The notes under the pieces are model-generated. The model saw only the letters and a list, made by a program, of their open reading frames with translations. It was not told the origin of the DNA and ran no database searches. A DNA stretch of 64,000 nucleotides from DASSKO01 sp035690425 (GTDB lineage Bacteria; Actinomycetota; Actinomycetes; Propionibacteriales; Nocardioidaceae). Within the stretch, counting starts at the first letter, position 1. Each line of letters begins with the position of its first letter. Below, one piece after another: positions 33,673 to 41,307 of this stretch. The stretch spans positions 1-64,000 of the forward strand of contig DASSKO010000016.1 of NCBI GenBank assembly GCA_035690425.1. Reading direction: 5' to 3'. Both the position numbers and the translations under genes were made by a program.

Positions 33673-34322
33673 GGACGCCCCCCTACCGGGTCCATGACCA
33701 AACCAAGGTCAGCGGCGAGGGCGGCGGCCTCGACGCGTGAGCTGACCTCCAGCTTGGACATCACATGACGGATGTGTGTCCGGGCGGTGTGCGGCGATAT
33801 CGCCAGGCTTCGCGCGATGCTGACGTGGTCGCGACCCTTCCCGAGCAGAGCCAGCACCTCCTGCTCGCGCCGGCTCAGACGCTGCAGCCGGTCGCGCGCA
33901 CTCTCGTGCTGGCGGTTGCGATGGACCAGGCCCTGCAGCACGCCGCCGATCAGGGCGGGAGGCACGTGGGTGTGTCCGTCGGTCACGGTTTGCACGGCAG
34001 CGGCCACCCCTTCCAGGCCCTGGGCGCTCGACACGACCCCGTGTACGCCGATCTCCAGCAGCTCGAGGGCCTCCTCTGCTCCACCGACCACGACCAGCGT
34101 GCGCACCTTCGCCTCGTGCAACCGCGCGCACAGCGGCATCGCCCCGACCGGCGGAAGGCCCGCGTCGATCAGGGCGACGTGCGGGACCCAGCGCTCGAGC
34201 AGGTGCCGGCACCCGGCTGTGTCGGCCGCGGTGCGGATCTCGGCGTCGGGAAAGCGGGCGCTGATGGCCAGCACCACACCGTCGCGCACGGGCGGCCGAT
34301 CGGCAGCGACCAGAATCCTCAT
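33669..34322 (-). CDS. NarL/LuxR-type regulator with atypical receiver domain
   Basis: A 217-aa regulator with a receiver-like N-terminus and a LuxR helix-turn-helix (LSRREQEVLALLGKGRDHVSIARSLAISPHTARTHIRHV). The receiver keeps an Asp where phosphorylation would occur (ALIDAGLP, about residue 52). The conserved Lys is replaced (GVVSSAQGLE), and the Thr/Ser switch position and one acidic-pocket residue (AADRPP) are also unusual. It may therefore work without phosphorylation. The ATG at 34322 overlaps the previous stop (ATGA). It probably controls this exopolysaccharide locus. Confidence 0.8.
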   Translation of the reverse strand: MRILVAADRPPVRDGVVLAISARFPDAEIRTAADTAGCRHLLERWVPHVALIDAGLPPVGAMPLCARLHEAKVRTLVVVGGAEEALELLEIGVHGVVSSAQGLEGVAAAVQTVTDGHTHVPPALIGGVLQGLVHRNRQHESARDRLQRLSRREQEVLALLGKGRDHVSIARSLAISPHTARTHIRHVMSKLEVSSRVEAAALAADLGLVMDPVGGRP

Positions 34323-34945
34323 CCGGCCGTCACCTGGTCTCGTGTCCTCCACTCGCGCAACCGCTGCGAGAGCAGTGGACTCTGGCGGGCCATCACCGCG
34401 GCCGCGTGACGGTGCGGGGCGTCGAGCTTGACGAGCACGTGCTGCATGTGGCTGTGCACCGTGGCCGGGGTGATGCCGAGGCGGTCGCCTATCCCGTCGT
34501 CCTGCTCACCCAGCGCCAGCAGTGCGGCGACGTCCCGCTCACGGCTGGTCAGCTGCGTCAACGGGTCGGGGTTGACGTTCCTGCCGCTTCTACGTGGCAC
34601 GCGGCCACCCTCGCTGACGGTGCGTACGGCACTGACGAGGACATCGGTCGGGCTGCACCAGCTGACGACGCCGGAGGCCCGCAGGCCACGTGCCAGCGCC
34701 AGTGCCTTGGAGTCGACGGCGTCCGCAACCAGCAGAAGCGGGACTCGGCCGGTCGGCGGCATCCGGATCGCGCTGGCCGGTGCCGCAAGGTCGATGCTGC
34801 GGGGGAGTGCGAGCACCACGGCCGTGGTGTGCTCGTCGGCGTCGGCGACGACCGGAACGCCCGCAGCCTGCAGCAGGAGGCGCAGGCAGTCGGCCTCCAG
34901 CGAGGCAGCCGGGGTGACGGTGACGGACCGGGCCGCTGAGGTCAT
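34319..34945 (-). CDS. LuxR-type regulator with pseudo-receiver
   Basis: A 208-aa protein with a LuxR DNA-binding domain (LTSRERDVAALLALGEQDDGIGDRLGITPATVHSHMQHVLVKL). The ~125-residue N-terminal domain has receiver-like length but lacks the phospho-acceptor Asp (VVLALPRSIDLAAP) and the conserved Lys. It probably arose by duplication with the next gene and then lost phosphorylation. The ATG at 34945 overlaps the aminotransferase stop (ATGA). Confidence 0.78.
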   Translation of the reverse strand: MTSAARSVTVTPAASLEADCLRLLLQAAGVPVVADADEHTTAVVLALPRSIDLAAPASAIRMPPTGRVPLLLVADAVDSKALALARGLRASGVVSWCSPTDVLVSAVRTVSEGGRVPRRSGRNVNPDPLTQLTSRERDVAALLALGEQDDGIGDRLGITPATVHSHMQHVLVKLDAPHRHAAAVMARQSPLLSQRLREWRTRDQVTAG

Positions 34946-36159
34946 CGCGTCACCTGGGCACGGCTGACGGGTCCGCTGATCTGCGCGGCATGTTGCTGGA
35001 TCCGCACGATCGCATCGGCCATCGCGCCCAACTCGGCGTCGCTCATGTGCGACCACAGCGGCACGGAGAGCACGGCCGGAGCGATCTGGCTCGTCACCGG
35101 CAGGTCTCTGCTCGGCAGGTGCCGGTACGCCTGCTGCGCGTGGATGCTCGGGTGGTAGTAGCGCCTGGACTCGATGCCCTCGTGCTGGAGCGCTTCGGCG
35201 AGCTGGGCCGCTGAAAGGCCGAAGGTGGACTCGTCGACGACGACCGTAAGGTCCTTGTACGTCGATAGGTCGCCTGCGTCGACATGCGGACGGCGTAGTC
35301 CGGGGAGGCCGTCGAGCGCGGCCCAGAATGCTTCGACGAGCTCGTTGCGTCGCGCAACGTTCGCATCGAGCCAGGACAGCGAGTGCAGTGCGACCGCCGC
35401 GTGCAGCTCGGACATCCTGGCGTTGAGACCGGCGAACACGCAGTCGTAGTTGCCGGGGTTTCCGTAGTTGCGGCCGAGCCTGAGCGTCTGTGCCAGTGCT
35501 GAGTCGTTGGTGGTGACCAAGCCGCCTTCGCCCGCCACCATGACCTTGGTAGGGCTGAGGCTGAAGACCTCGGCCGTGCCGAAGCCACCGATGGGTTCAC
35601 CTTGCCGCATCGAGCCAAGGCCGTGCGCTGCGTCGTAGACGAGGGGCACACCTGCCTGGTCGGCGACCGCCTGCAGCATGTTCGTGCTGCACGGCGTTCC
35701 GTAGATGTGCGTCGCGGTGATGGCTGCGGCGTCGTCGGGGAGGCCTGCGACCGCTGCTGCGACCGACTCCGGGTCGACGCACAGAGTGTCAGGGGTGATG
35801 TCGGCGAACACGGGTTCGCCTCCTGCCCACGTGACAGCGTGCGCGCTCGCCGAGAAGGTGAAACTCGGCATCACCACCTTGCCCCGCGCCTCCAGTGCCT
35901 GCAGCGTGAGCGTGAGTCCAGAGGTGCAGCTGGCGACCGCAACCGCGTGCTGCACTCCGAGGCGCTCCGCGACCCGCTCCTCCAGGTCCTTCACCGTGGG
36001 CCCGTTGGTGAGGCAGCCGGATGCCAGGATGCTGCTGAGCTTGCGCTCGAGGGCGGGCAGGTCCGGCAGGGTTGGACGCATCAGTGCGAGGCCGGTGGGA
36101 AAGGCTGGTGACCCACCGACGATGGCCGGTGCCGCAGGTGTCGTCGAAACAATCGTCAT
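34942..36159 (-). CDS. DegT/DnrJ/EryC1/StrS-family sugar aminotransferase
   Basis: A 405-aa PLP-dependent aminotransferase that puts an amino group on a 4-keto (or 3-keto) nucleotide sugar. The PLP lysine is in FSLSPTKVMVAGEGG near residue 207. VMPSFTFSASAHAVTWAGGEPVFADI, YDAAHGLGS and AGLNARMSELHAAV are family signatures. Together with the CapD-type dehydratase in this operon and PglD/PglC-type genes in the divergent operon, it could make a 4-amino sugar such as a bacillosamine-type residue. The ATG at 36159 overlaps the polymerase stop (ATGA). Confidence 0.9.
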   Translation of the reverse strand: MTIVSTTPAAPAIVGGSPAFPTGLALMRPTLPDLPALERKLSSILASGCLTNGPTVKDLEERVAERLGVQHAVAVASCTSGLTLTLQALEARGKVVMPSFTFSASAHAVTWAGGEPVFADITPDTLCVDPESVAAAVAGLPDDAAAITATHIYGTPCSTNMLQAVADQAGVPLVYDAAHGLGSMRQGEPIGGFGTAEVFSLSPTKVMVAGEGGLVTTNDSALAQTLRLGRNYGNPGNYDCVFAGLNARMSELHAAVALHSLSWLDANVARRNELVEAFWAALDGLPGLRRPHVDAGDLSTYKDLTVVVDESTFGLSAAQLAEALQHEGIESRRYYHPSIHAQQAYRHLPSRDLPVTSQIAPAVLSVPLWSHMSDAELGAMADAIVRIQQHAAQISGPVSRAQVTR

Positions 36160-37514
36160 GGTGACACTTTCTGTCGAGTAGGTCGCAACTGCCGCAGCAG
36201 CGGCAGGTTTTGCGTGATTGGCAAGGCGAAGAAGACGAGCACGAAGGGGAGCACCTGGACCCGTTGCCGCGTGAGGATGCCGAAGTTGGAGAAGTTGGAG
36301 AAGGCGTAGACGAACAGCAGCGTGTAGACGACGCATACGATCAGGTACGGCTCGCGGGTCAGCCCGCCGAGCAGCCCGCGGAGCCGGGGTAGCGAGACCA
36401 ACAGCAGTGCCAGCAGAGCGGTTCCTTCGGTCGCCGCGATAAGCGATGCGACGTTGTTCGCCTCGAAGATGAACGGCCGGAAGAGCACGGAGATGACCGC
36501 CCATGGCATGTCCAGTGGGGAGTTGACCGCCACCGGCGTGAACTCCGATCCGCCGTCCGCCGTGCGTTCCTGGGTGGCGTCGATCGCCGCGTCGACTCCG
36601 GAGATCGACGGATCCTCTACGCCCAGGAAACTCGCAGCCTGTCTCACGATGAAGAAGCCGGCTGCGAACACCACCGCGATCGTCAGGGCATGGGACAACG
36701 GCGACAGGGGTGTGGTCGGACGCTGTGACCGACGAAGCAGTACGGCCACGGCGACTCCGGCGAACAGCGCTGCGGTGATGTGCGGACGGACCATGGCCGT
36801 TGCGGTGAGCCCGATCGCCATGGGAAACAGCCACTTGCGGTGGCCGCCCAGCAACCGCGCCGTGCCCAGGGCAGAAAGACCGATAGCGAACGTCATCCAT
36901 GCTTCCTTGCCCAGCGACGAGGGCCAGAAAAGCATGGAGGGCAGGAAAAGCACCATGATTGCGTATCGGTGATGGTTGCCGTCAGGGACGCCGACGCAGA
37001 AGGCCCGGTAGAAGAAGTAGAGCCCCCAGAAGCCCATCCAGGCAAAGAAAGCGTATGACACGAAGATGCTGGGGCCGGTGACGGCATAGAGCAGTCCGTT
37101 GAGCACTCGGATGAACCCGCTGCCGATGAAGTCCCGGCCGATCTCGGCATCGAAGAATCCGTCCCGGTAACTCTCGGCGAGCCGGGCGCCCTCGTCGTGG
37201 TAGACGGCGGCGTCACTCTGCCCGTCGTACACGACGAACGCCATCAGGTAGCGCGCGACGGTCGCGAGCGCTTTCAGCGCGAAGGCTACGGCCAGCAGCC
37301 GCAGGAAGCGCGGGTCTTCCTGGCGGCGACCGGCACGGACGATGAGATGCCCACTCAGCAACAGCAGCATCGGGATCACGACGAGAGCGGACCACACGTC
37401 GTAGCTCGCGTTCGCCACCGCCCACTCGACGAGCAGCACGTAGGCCAGCACAGCGACGACGCCCGCCACCTGGGCGGTGAGCATCACACCGACGCGCGAC
37501 CCGACTCCGGACAT
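36156..37514 (-). CDS. Polytopic membrane protein, probable polysaccharide polymerase (Wzy-like)
   Basis: A ~452-aa protein with about ten or more membrane segments and a long external loop (about residues 275-340, containing DPSISGVDAAIDATQERTADGG). PSMLFWPSSLGKEAWMTFAIG and MVRPHITAALFAGVAVA resemble O-antigen or exopolysaccharide polymerase proteins, which are poorly conserved in sequence. The ATG at 37514 has GAGG 9 nt upstream and begins one base after the GNAT stop. An ATG at 37532 would overlap that gene by 17 bp. The polymerase role rests on topology and locus. Confidence 0.65.
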   Translation of the reverse strand: MSGVGSRVGVMLTAQVAGVVAVLAYVLLVEWAVANASYDVWSALVVIPMLLLLSGHLIVRAGRRQEDPRFLRLLAVAFALKALATVARYLMAFVVYDGQSDAAVYHDEGARLAESYRDGFFDAEIGRDFIGSGFIRVLNGLLYAVTGPSIFVSYAFFAWMGFWGLYFFYRAFCVGVPDGNHHRYAIMVLFLPSMLFWPSSLGKEAWMTFAIGLSALGTARLLGGHRKWLFPMAIGLTATAMVRPHITAALFAGVAVAVLLRRSQRPTTPLSPLSHALTIAVVFAAGFFIVRQAASFLGVEDPSISGVDAAIDATQERTADGGSEFTPVAVNSPLDMPWAVISVLFRPFIFEANNVASLIAATEGTALLALLLVSLPRLRGLLGGLTREPYLIVCVVYTLLFVYAFSNFSNFGILTRQRVQVLPFVLVFFALPITQNLPLLRQLRPTRQKVSP

Positions 37515-37515
37515 C

Positions 37516-38583
37516 TCAGAAGACCTCGACATCCCCGAGGGACAGTTGCCATGAGGTCAACCGCAGTGGGTCGACAGAGGTGGTGCGCCGCGGATTCGCG
37601 ACCAGCTCCATGCCATTGCGCGGCACCGTCAGGTATCCGGTCGAGAGCGCGACGCGCTCGGCCTCCGAGCCTGCGGAGGTGTGGACGGCCACATGGTCGG
37701 CACCGGAGCCCCGCGCGGTGCGCAGCAGCTGCCGTGCCGTGTGTCGGTCACCGTCGCGCACCAGCAGGTCCGACAGGGTGAACTCGGCAAGCGGCCCCCG
37801 CCGGCGCATCCGGCCGAAAGCCACTCCTGTCAGCGTCCCCGCCGACTCCACCGTGATACAGCGGTAGTCGAGGCCCGGCGCATCACCGTATCGCCAGGAC
37901 AGATAGGCCAGCGTCCGCCTGGTGTGCAATCTGCTGGTCGCCGCCACTGCCTGAGCCAGCTCGCCGACCTCGGCGCCGCGATCGCGGAGCAGCTGTCCGG
38001 CCGTCCCAAAGGGACAGTCCGGCACGGGGTGACTGGGTGCCGCGGCCGACCCGCGGCGCCCGGGGGACGCGCCGGCCGTGGTGCCGCCGGCGCCTCGGGC
38101 CCCGCGGAGAAAGCGAACCGGACGCACCGGGCAGATCCGCACCGGCAAGGCCCCCACCGACTGCCAGCCCATCTTGAGGTATCCAGGCCTGCTGCTCGTG
38201 TTCGGCGTGTTGAAGACCAGGTCGACCCCTCCGGCATCGTCGAGCTGTTGCAGCAGTTCGAGCGTGAGCCGGCGAAAGATCCCCTGCCCCTGGAAAGCAG
38301 GATCAGTCGCGGTGTCCACTGCCCGCACCGCACTGACCGGCTTGCCTGCAGCTTCCAGCTCCCAGCGCAGGAAGAGCCGAACCCCGACGATGCGATCCTC
38401 CTGCACGGCGACAAGCCCGGGCGAGCTGCCGAACGGGTTGCGCAGGTGCTTCCACCCGAAGAAGTCGTCGCTGTAGGTCCCGGTGGGTCCGCCGCCCAAG
38501 GCAGCTGTCAACAGGGCCATGACTGCGGGGCGGTCAGCAACCTCGAGCGCTCGCACCACAAGCGGCGCCGCCAGGATGCTCAT
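37516..38583 (-). CDS. GNAT-fold N-acetyltransferase-like protein
   Basis: A 355-aa protein with a GNAT domain at about residues 8-150: VVRALEVADRPAVMALL at the start and the acetyl-CoA loop ATDPAFQGQGIFRRLTLELL near 100. The segment NTPNTSSRPGYLKMGWQ is typical of this GNAT subgroup found in exopolysaccharide loci. A second, weaker GNAT-like half follows (LAYLSWRYGDAPGLDYRCITVE). It could acylate an amino sugar or another product of the locus. It overlaps the nucleotidyltransferase gene by ATGA. Confidence 0.75.
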   Translation of the reverse strand: MSILAAPLVVRALEVADRPAVMALLTAALGGGPTGTYSDDFFGWKHLRNPFGSSPGLVAVQEDRIVGVRLFLRWELEAAGKPVSAVRAVDTATDPAFQGQGIFRRLTLELLQQLDDAGGVDLVFNTPNTSSRPGYLKMGWQSVGALPVRICPVRPVRFLRGARGAGGTTAGASPGRRGSAAAPSHPVPDCPFGTAGQLLRDRGAEVGELAQAVAATSRLHTRRTLAYLSWRYGDAPGLDYRCITVESAGTLTGVAFGRMRRRGPLAEFTLSDLLVRDGDRHTARQLLRTARGSGADHVAVHTSAGSEAERVALSTGYLTVPRNGMELVANPRRTTSVDPLRLTSWQLSLGDVEVF

Positions 38584-39707
38584 CGCTGGCTCCGTAGGCT
38601 CCGGATCTCACCGATGCCCTGACGCAGGCGGTCTCGCTGGCTGCGATGACGAGTGCCGAGGTATGAGCGCTGCGGCATGGTCATCGCGTACACGAACTTC
38701 AACCGCTGCGACAGAGTCGGGATGGCCTTGACTGTGGCCCACGATCGAGCGGCGTAGCTCGACCCGAGGCCGTAGACCGCGAGGTCCGACAGGGTGCGCT
38801 GGTCCTCACGGTAGGTCTCGGCCCAAGCGCTTGCCCCCAGCACGTCGGCGATCTGCAACTCCTGCCAGGCCCAGCGCACAGCCCGGGCCACCACCGCCTC
38901 GCCCTGGCTCGCACGCATCAGCCAGTGCAGACGAGACATGTCGACATCGTGGGTCAGCAGAATCTGCGCCACGTCACGCAACGGCACCAGCCGTGGGCGC
39001 TCGTCGCCGAGGGCCGCGTGGTACGCCGCGTGGAGGAGGCGTTCTTCGACCGAGAGCGCCTGGACGGTGACTCCGGCGAGGTCGAACTCGTCGCAGCGTG
39101 CCCACAGCTCGTGCAGCGCCAGCCGCGCGCCGAACGGGCCCATGGTGAAGGTCCGATGCAGGTCGATCTCGAGACCGTCCGGAGTGCACAGGCACGTGCC
39201 CTTGCTGAATCGACGGTCGAACCCCGGCCGGGGCTGGGGATAACGCCGAGCCGCACCGGTCTCGGTGATCACGGTGACCGCGTCGTCGAACTGGTCGCCG
39301 GGCACCAACAGGTCGATGTCCCCGAACGTTCGCAGGCCAGGGTCGGGGTAGTCCAAGTGTGCCAGCGCAACTCCCTTCAGGGTCCGGACCGGGATGGCGG
39401 CCTTCTCCAGGACTCCGACGGTGTTCACGACCAGGTGCTCGAGTACCAGCGCCGCCGCCAGCGACTGCAGGTGAGACTCCTCGGCCCGGTCGCGTTGCGA
39501 GGAGGTGACCGGGAAGGCCCCAGACGTGATCGCCGCCCAGAACAGTCCCGTCATCCGTTGGCTTCGCGTCGCGGCATGCAGTCGCGTGAACTCGACGTCG
39601 GTCAGCGGTGCCTCCGGCAGGTTCAGAGTCGTGCCAACGAGGCCGTGCGCCGCCACCGCGCGCGCCGCCGGGGAGTGTCCGCCGGCGGACGCCGAGATCT
39701 GCGCCAT
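38580..39707 (-). CDS. Nucleotidyltransferase-fold protein (uncharacterised NTP_transf_5-like family)
   Basis: A 375-aa protein with the polymerase-beta-type core: VRTLKGVALAHLDYPDPGLRTFGDIDLLVPGDQF (key motif GDIDLLV, about residue 165). The metal-binding aspartates are intact, so nucleotidyl transfer is plausible. This family is repeatedly seen with PqqD-like and HprK-like genes, including peptide-modification clusters, but its substrate is not settled. The ATG at 39707 lies two bases after the PqqD-like stop. The C-terminus is basic (RHRSQRDRLRQGIGEIRSL). Confidence 0.8.
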   Translation of the reverse strand: MAQISASAGGHSPAARAVAAHGLVGTTLNLPEAPLTDVEFTRLHAATRSQRMTGLFWAAITSGAFPVTSSQRDRAEESHLQSLAAALVLEHLVVNTVGVLEKAAIPVRTLKGVALAHLDYPDPGLRTFGDIDLLVPGDQFDDAVTVITETGAARRYPQPRPGFDRRFSKGTCLCTPDGLEIDLHRTFTMGPFGARLALHELWARCDEFDLAGVTVQALSVEERLLHAAYHAALGDERPRLVPLRDVAQILLTHDVDMSRLHWLMRASQGEAVVARAVRWAWQELQIADVLGASAWAETYREDQRTLSDLAVYGLGSSYAARSWATVKAIPTLSQRLKFVYAMTMPQRSYLGTRHRSQRDRLRQGIGEIRSLRSQR

Positions 39708-39709
39708 GC

Positions 39710-40000
39710 CTAGACCACCTGACTGTTGCGCACGACGCCGCGCGCGACCAGGTCGGCGGCTGCGGCCGCGATGTGCTGCTGGGGCGGCGGCGCGCCGGCC
39801 TCGTCGACGAAAGCATCCACCAGCTGCGCGAGGCTCCTCGGCCGCCGCAGCAAACGCCAGATCTGGGCGCTGCCACCCCCGAGCACGATGACGTCGCCGC
39901 TGCCGGCGGTGGGCAGCGCGACGACATGCGCACCGGTGTCGCGCCACAGCACACCGGCGGCGCGGGCGAATCCGTCCGGGCGGCCGGTCGCGTCCGTCAC
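39710..40000 (-). CDS. PqqD-like protein 1
   Basis: A 96-aa PqqD-like protein. VVALPTAGSGDVIVLGGGSAQIWRLLRRPRSLAQLVDAFVDEAG (core VLGGGSAQIWRLLRRP) has the beta-hairpin, Trp and helix pattern. It directly precedes the nucleotidyltransferase, with two bases between, which suggests a binding partner for it. The GTG at 40000 overlaps the dehydrogenase stop (GTGA). It is the most divergent of the three PqqD-like proteins here. Confidence 0.65.
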   Translation of the reverse strand: MTDATGRPDGFARAAGVLWRDTGAHVVALPTAGSGDVIVLGGGSAQIWRLLRRPRSLAQLVDAFVDEAGAPPPQQHIAAAAADLVARGVVRNSQVV

Positions 40001-41307
40001 AGCGTCACCACCCGATCGTCTCCCCGCACAGCGAGGGCGTTGCGGGCGTCGAAGATCAGCCGCGCGTGCTTGACCAACCGGTCGAAGTCGTACCGCTCGT
40101 GCGGTGTGAGCACCACGACAGCATCAGCCGAGGCGATGGCCTTCTCGGTCAGTCGGGTCCGTCGCAGCTGCAAACCATGGCTGGTGATCCGGTCGACGTA
40201 CGGGTCGTGGAAGCTCACGGTGACACCACGTCGCGACAGCTGTGCGAGGCACTCGACGGCAGCTGACTCGCGCAAGTCGCCGACGTTGGGCTTGTAGGTG
40301 ACGCCGAGCGCCAGCACGTTGGCCTCGGACAGCGGGACCCCACGCTTGCCCAGAGCGTCGATGATCCGCCTGGTGACGTATTCCGGCATCTCCGCGTTGA
40401 TGTCCTGGGCGAGCTCGACCAGCCGGAAACGCCGTCCGGTGTCACGACGCGACTGCCAGGCGAGGTAGGTGGGATCCAGGGGGATGCAGTGACCGCCCAC
40501 GCCGGGGCCCGGGTAGAACGGCATGAAGCCGAAGGGTTTGGTGCTCGCGGCGCGGATGACCTCCCAGGTGTCGATGCCCTGGTCGTTGCACTGCATGGCC
40601 AGCTCGTTGACGAGGGCGATGTTGACCATGCGAAAGGTGTTCTCGAGCAGCTTGGCCAGCTCCGCCGCGCGGCAGCTCGACAGCGGCGACACGTCATCGA
40701 CCAGCTGGCGGTAGAACGCCGCTGCTGCCTCGGTCGAGGCCTCGTCGATCCCGCCCACGACGCGCGGTGTGTTGCGCAGACCGTACTTGGTGTTGCCAGG
40801 GTCGATCCGCTCCGGCGAGAACGCGAGCAGGAAGTCCCGCCCGGCCCGCAACCGTTTGGCTTCGAGCAACGGCTGCAGCACCTGCTCGGTCGTGCCGGGG
40901 TAGGTGGTGGACTCGAGGATCACCAGGCTCCCGCGGCGCAGTCGCGCGCCGACCTCGCGCCCCGCGCCCTCGATCGCGGAGAGATCGGGCCGGTGCTCGG
41001 TGATCGGTGTCGGTACGCAGACCACCACGACGTCGGCGTCGGCCACGGCGGAGAACTCGGTGCTGAAGTTGAGGCGCCCGCTGTCGACGCCCAACTCGAA
41101 CGTCCCGTCATCGACCCCGGGCACGACGTTGGTGCCGGCACTGAGAGAGCCGACCCGGTTCCCGTCGATGTCGATGCCCGTGACGTGCATGCCGTCGGCG
41201 GCGGCCGCAGCTGCGAGGGACAGGCCCACGTAACCCTGGCCGATGACGCACAGGCGCACAGGCCCGTGCTTCAGGCGGTTGAGCAGTGTCTCGATTCGGT
41301 CAGTCAT
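39997..41307 (-). CDS. Nucleotide-sugar dehydrogenase (UDP-GlcNAc/ManNAc-type)
   Basis: A 436-aa NAD-dependent four-electron dehydrogenase that makes a uronic acid from a UDP-sugar. The Rossmann motif VIGQGYVGLSLA is near the N-terminus. ESTTYPGTTEQVLQP, FSPERIDPGN, ELAKLLENTFRMVNIALVNE and the catalytic-Cys motif PGPGVGGHCIPLDP are intact. The GGHC form and ERIDPGN point to the WbpA/WecC group (UDP-N-acetylhexosamine) rather than UDP-glucose. The ATG at 41307 overlaps the kinase stop by 8 bp. A UDP-glucose-type dehydrogenase is present in the divergent operon. Confidence 0.9.
   Translation of the reverse strand: MTDRIETLLNRLKHGPVRLCVIGQGYVGLSLAAAAAADGMHVTGIDIDGNRVGSLSAGTNVVPGVDDGTFELGVDSGRLNFSTEFSAVADADVVVVCVPTPITEHRPDLSAIEGAGREVGARLRRGSLVILESTTYPGTTEQVLQPLLEAKRLRAGRDFLLAFSPERIDPGNTKYGLRNTPRVVGGIDEASTEAAAAFYRQLVDDVSPLSSCRAAELAKLLENTFRMVNIALVNELAMQCNDQGIDTWEVIRAASTKPFGFMPFYPGPGVGGHCIPLDPTYLAWQSRRDTGRRFRLVELAQDINAEMPEYVTRRIIDALGKRGVPLSEANVLALGVTYKPNVGDLRESAAVECLAQLSRRGVTVSFHDPYVDRITSHGLQLRRTRLTEKAIASADAVVVLTPHERYDFDRLVKHARLIFDARNALAVRGDDRVVTL

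Noticed and set aside
31240..40000. A lasso-peptide biosynthetic cluster
   Set aside because: PqqD-like and HprK-like genes are present, but there is no asparagine-synthetase-like cyclase, no transglutaminase-like protease and no short precursor gene that I can see.
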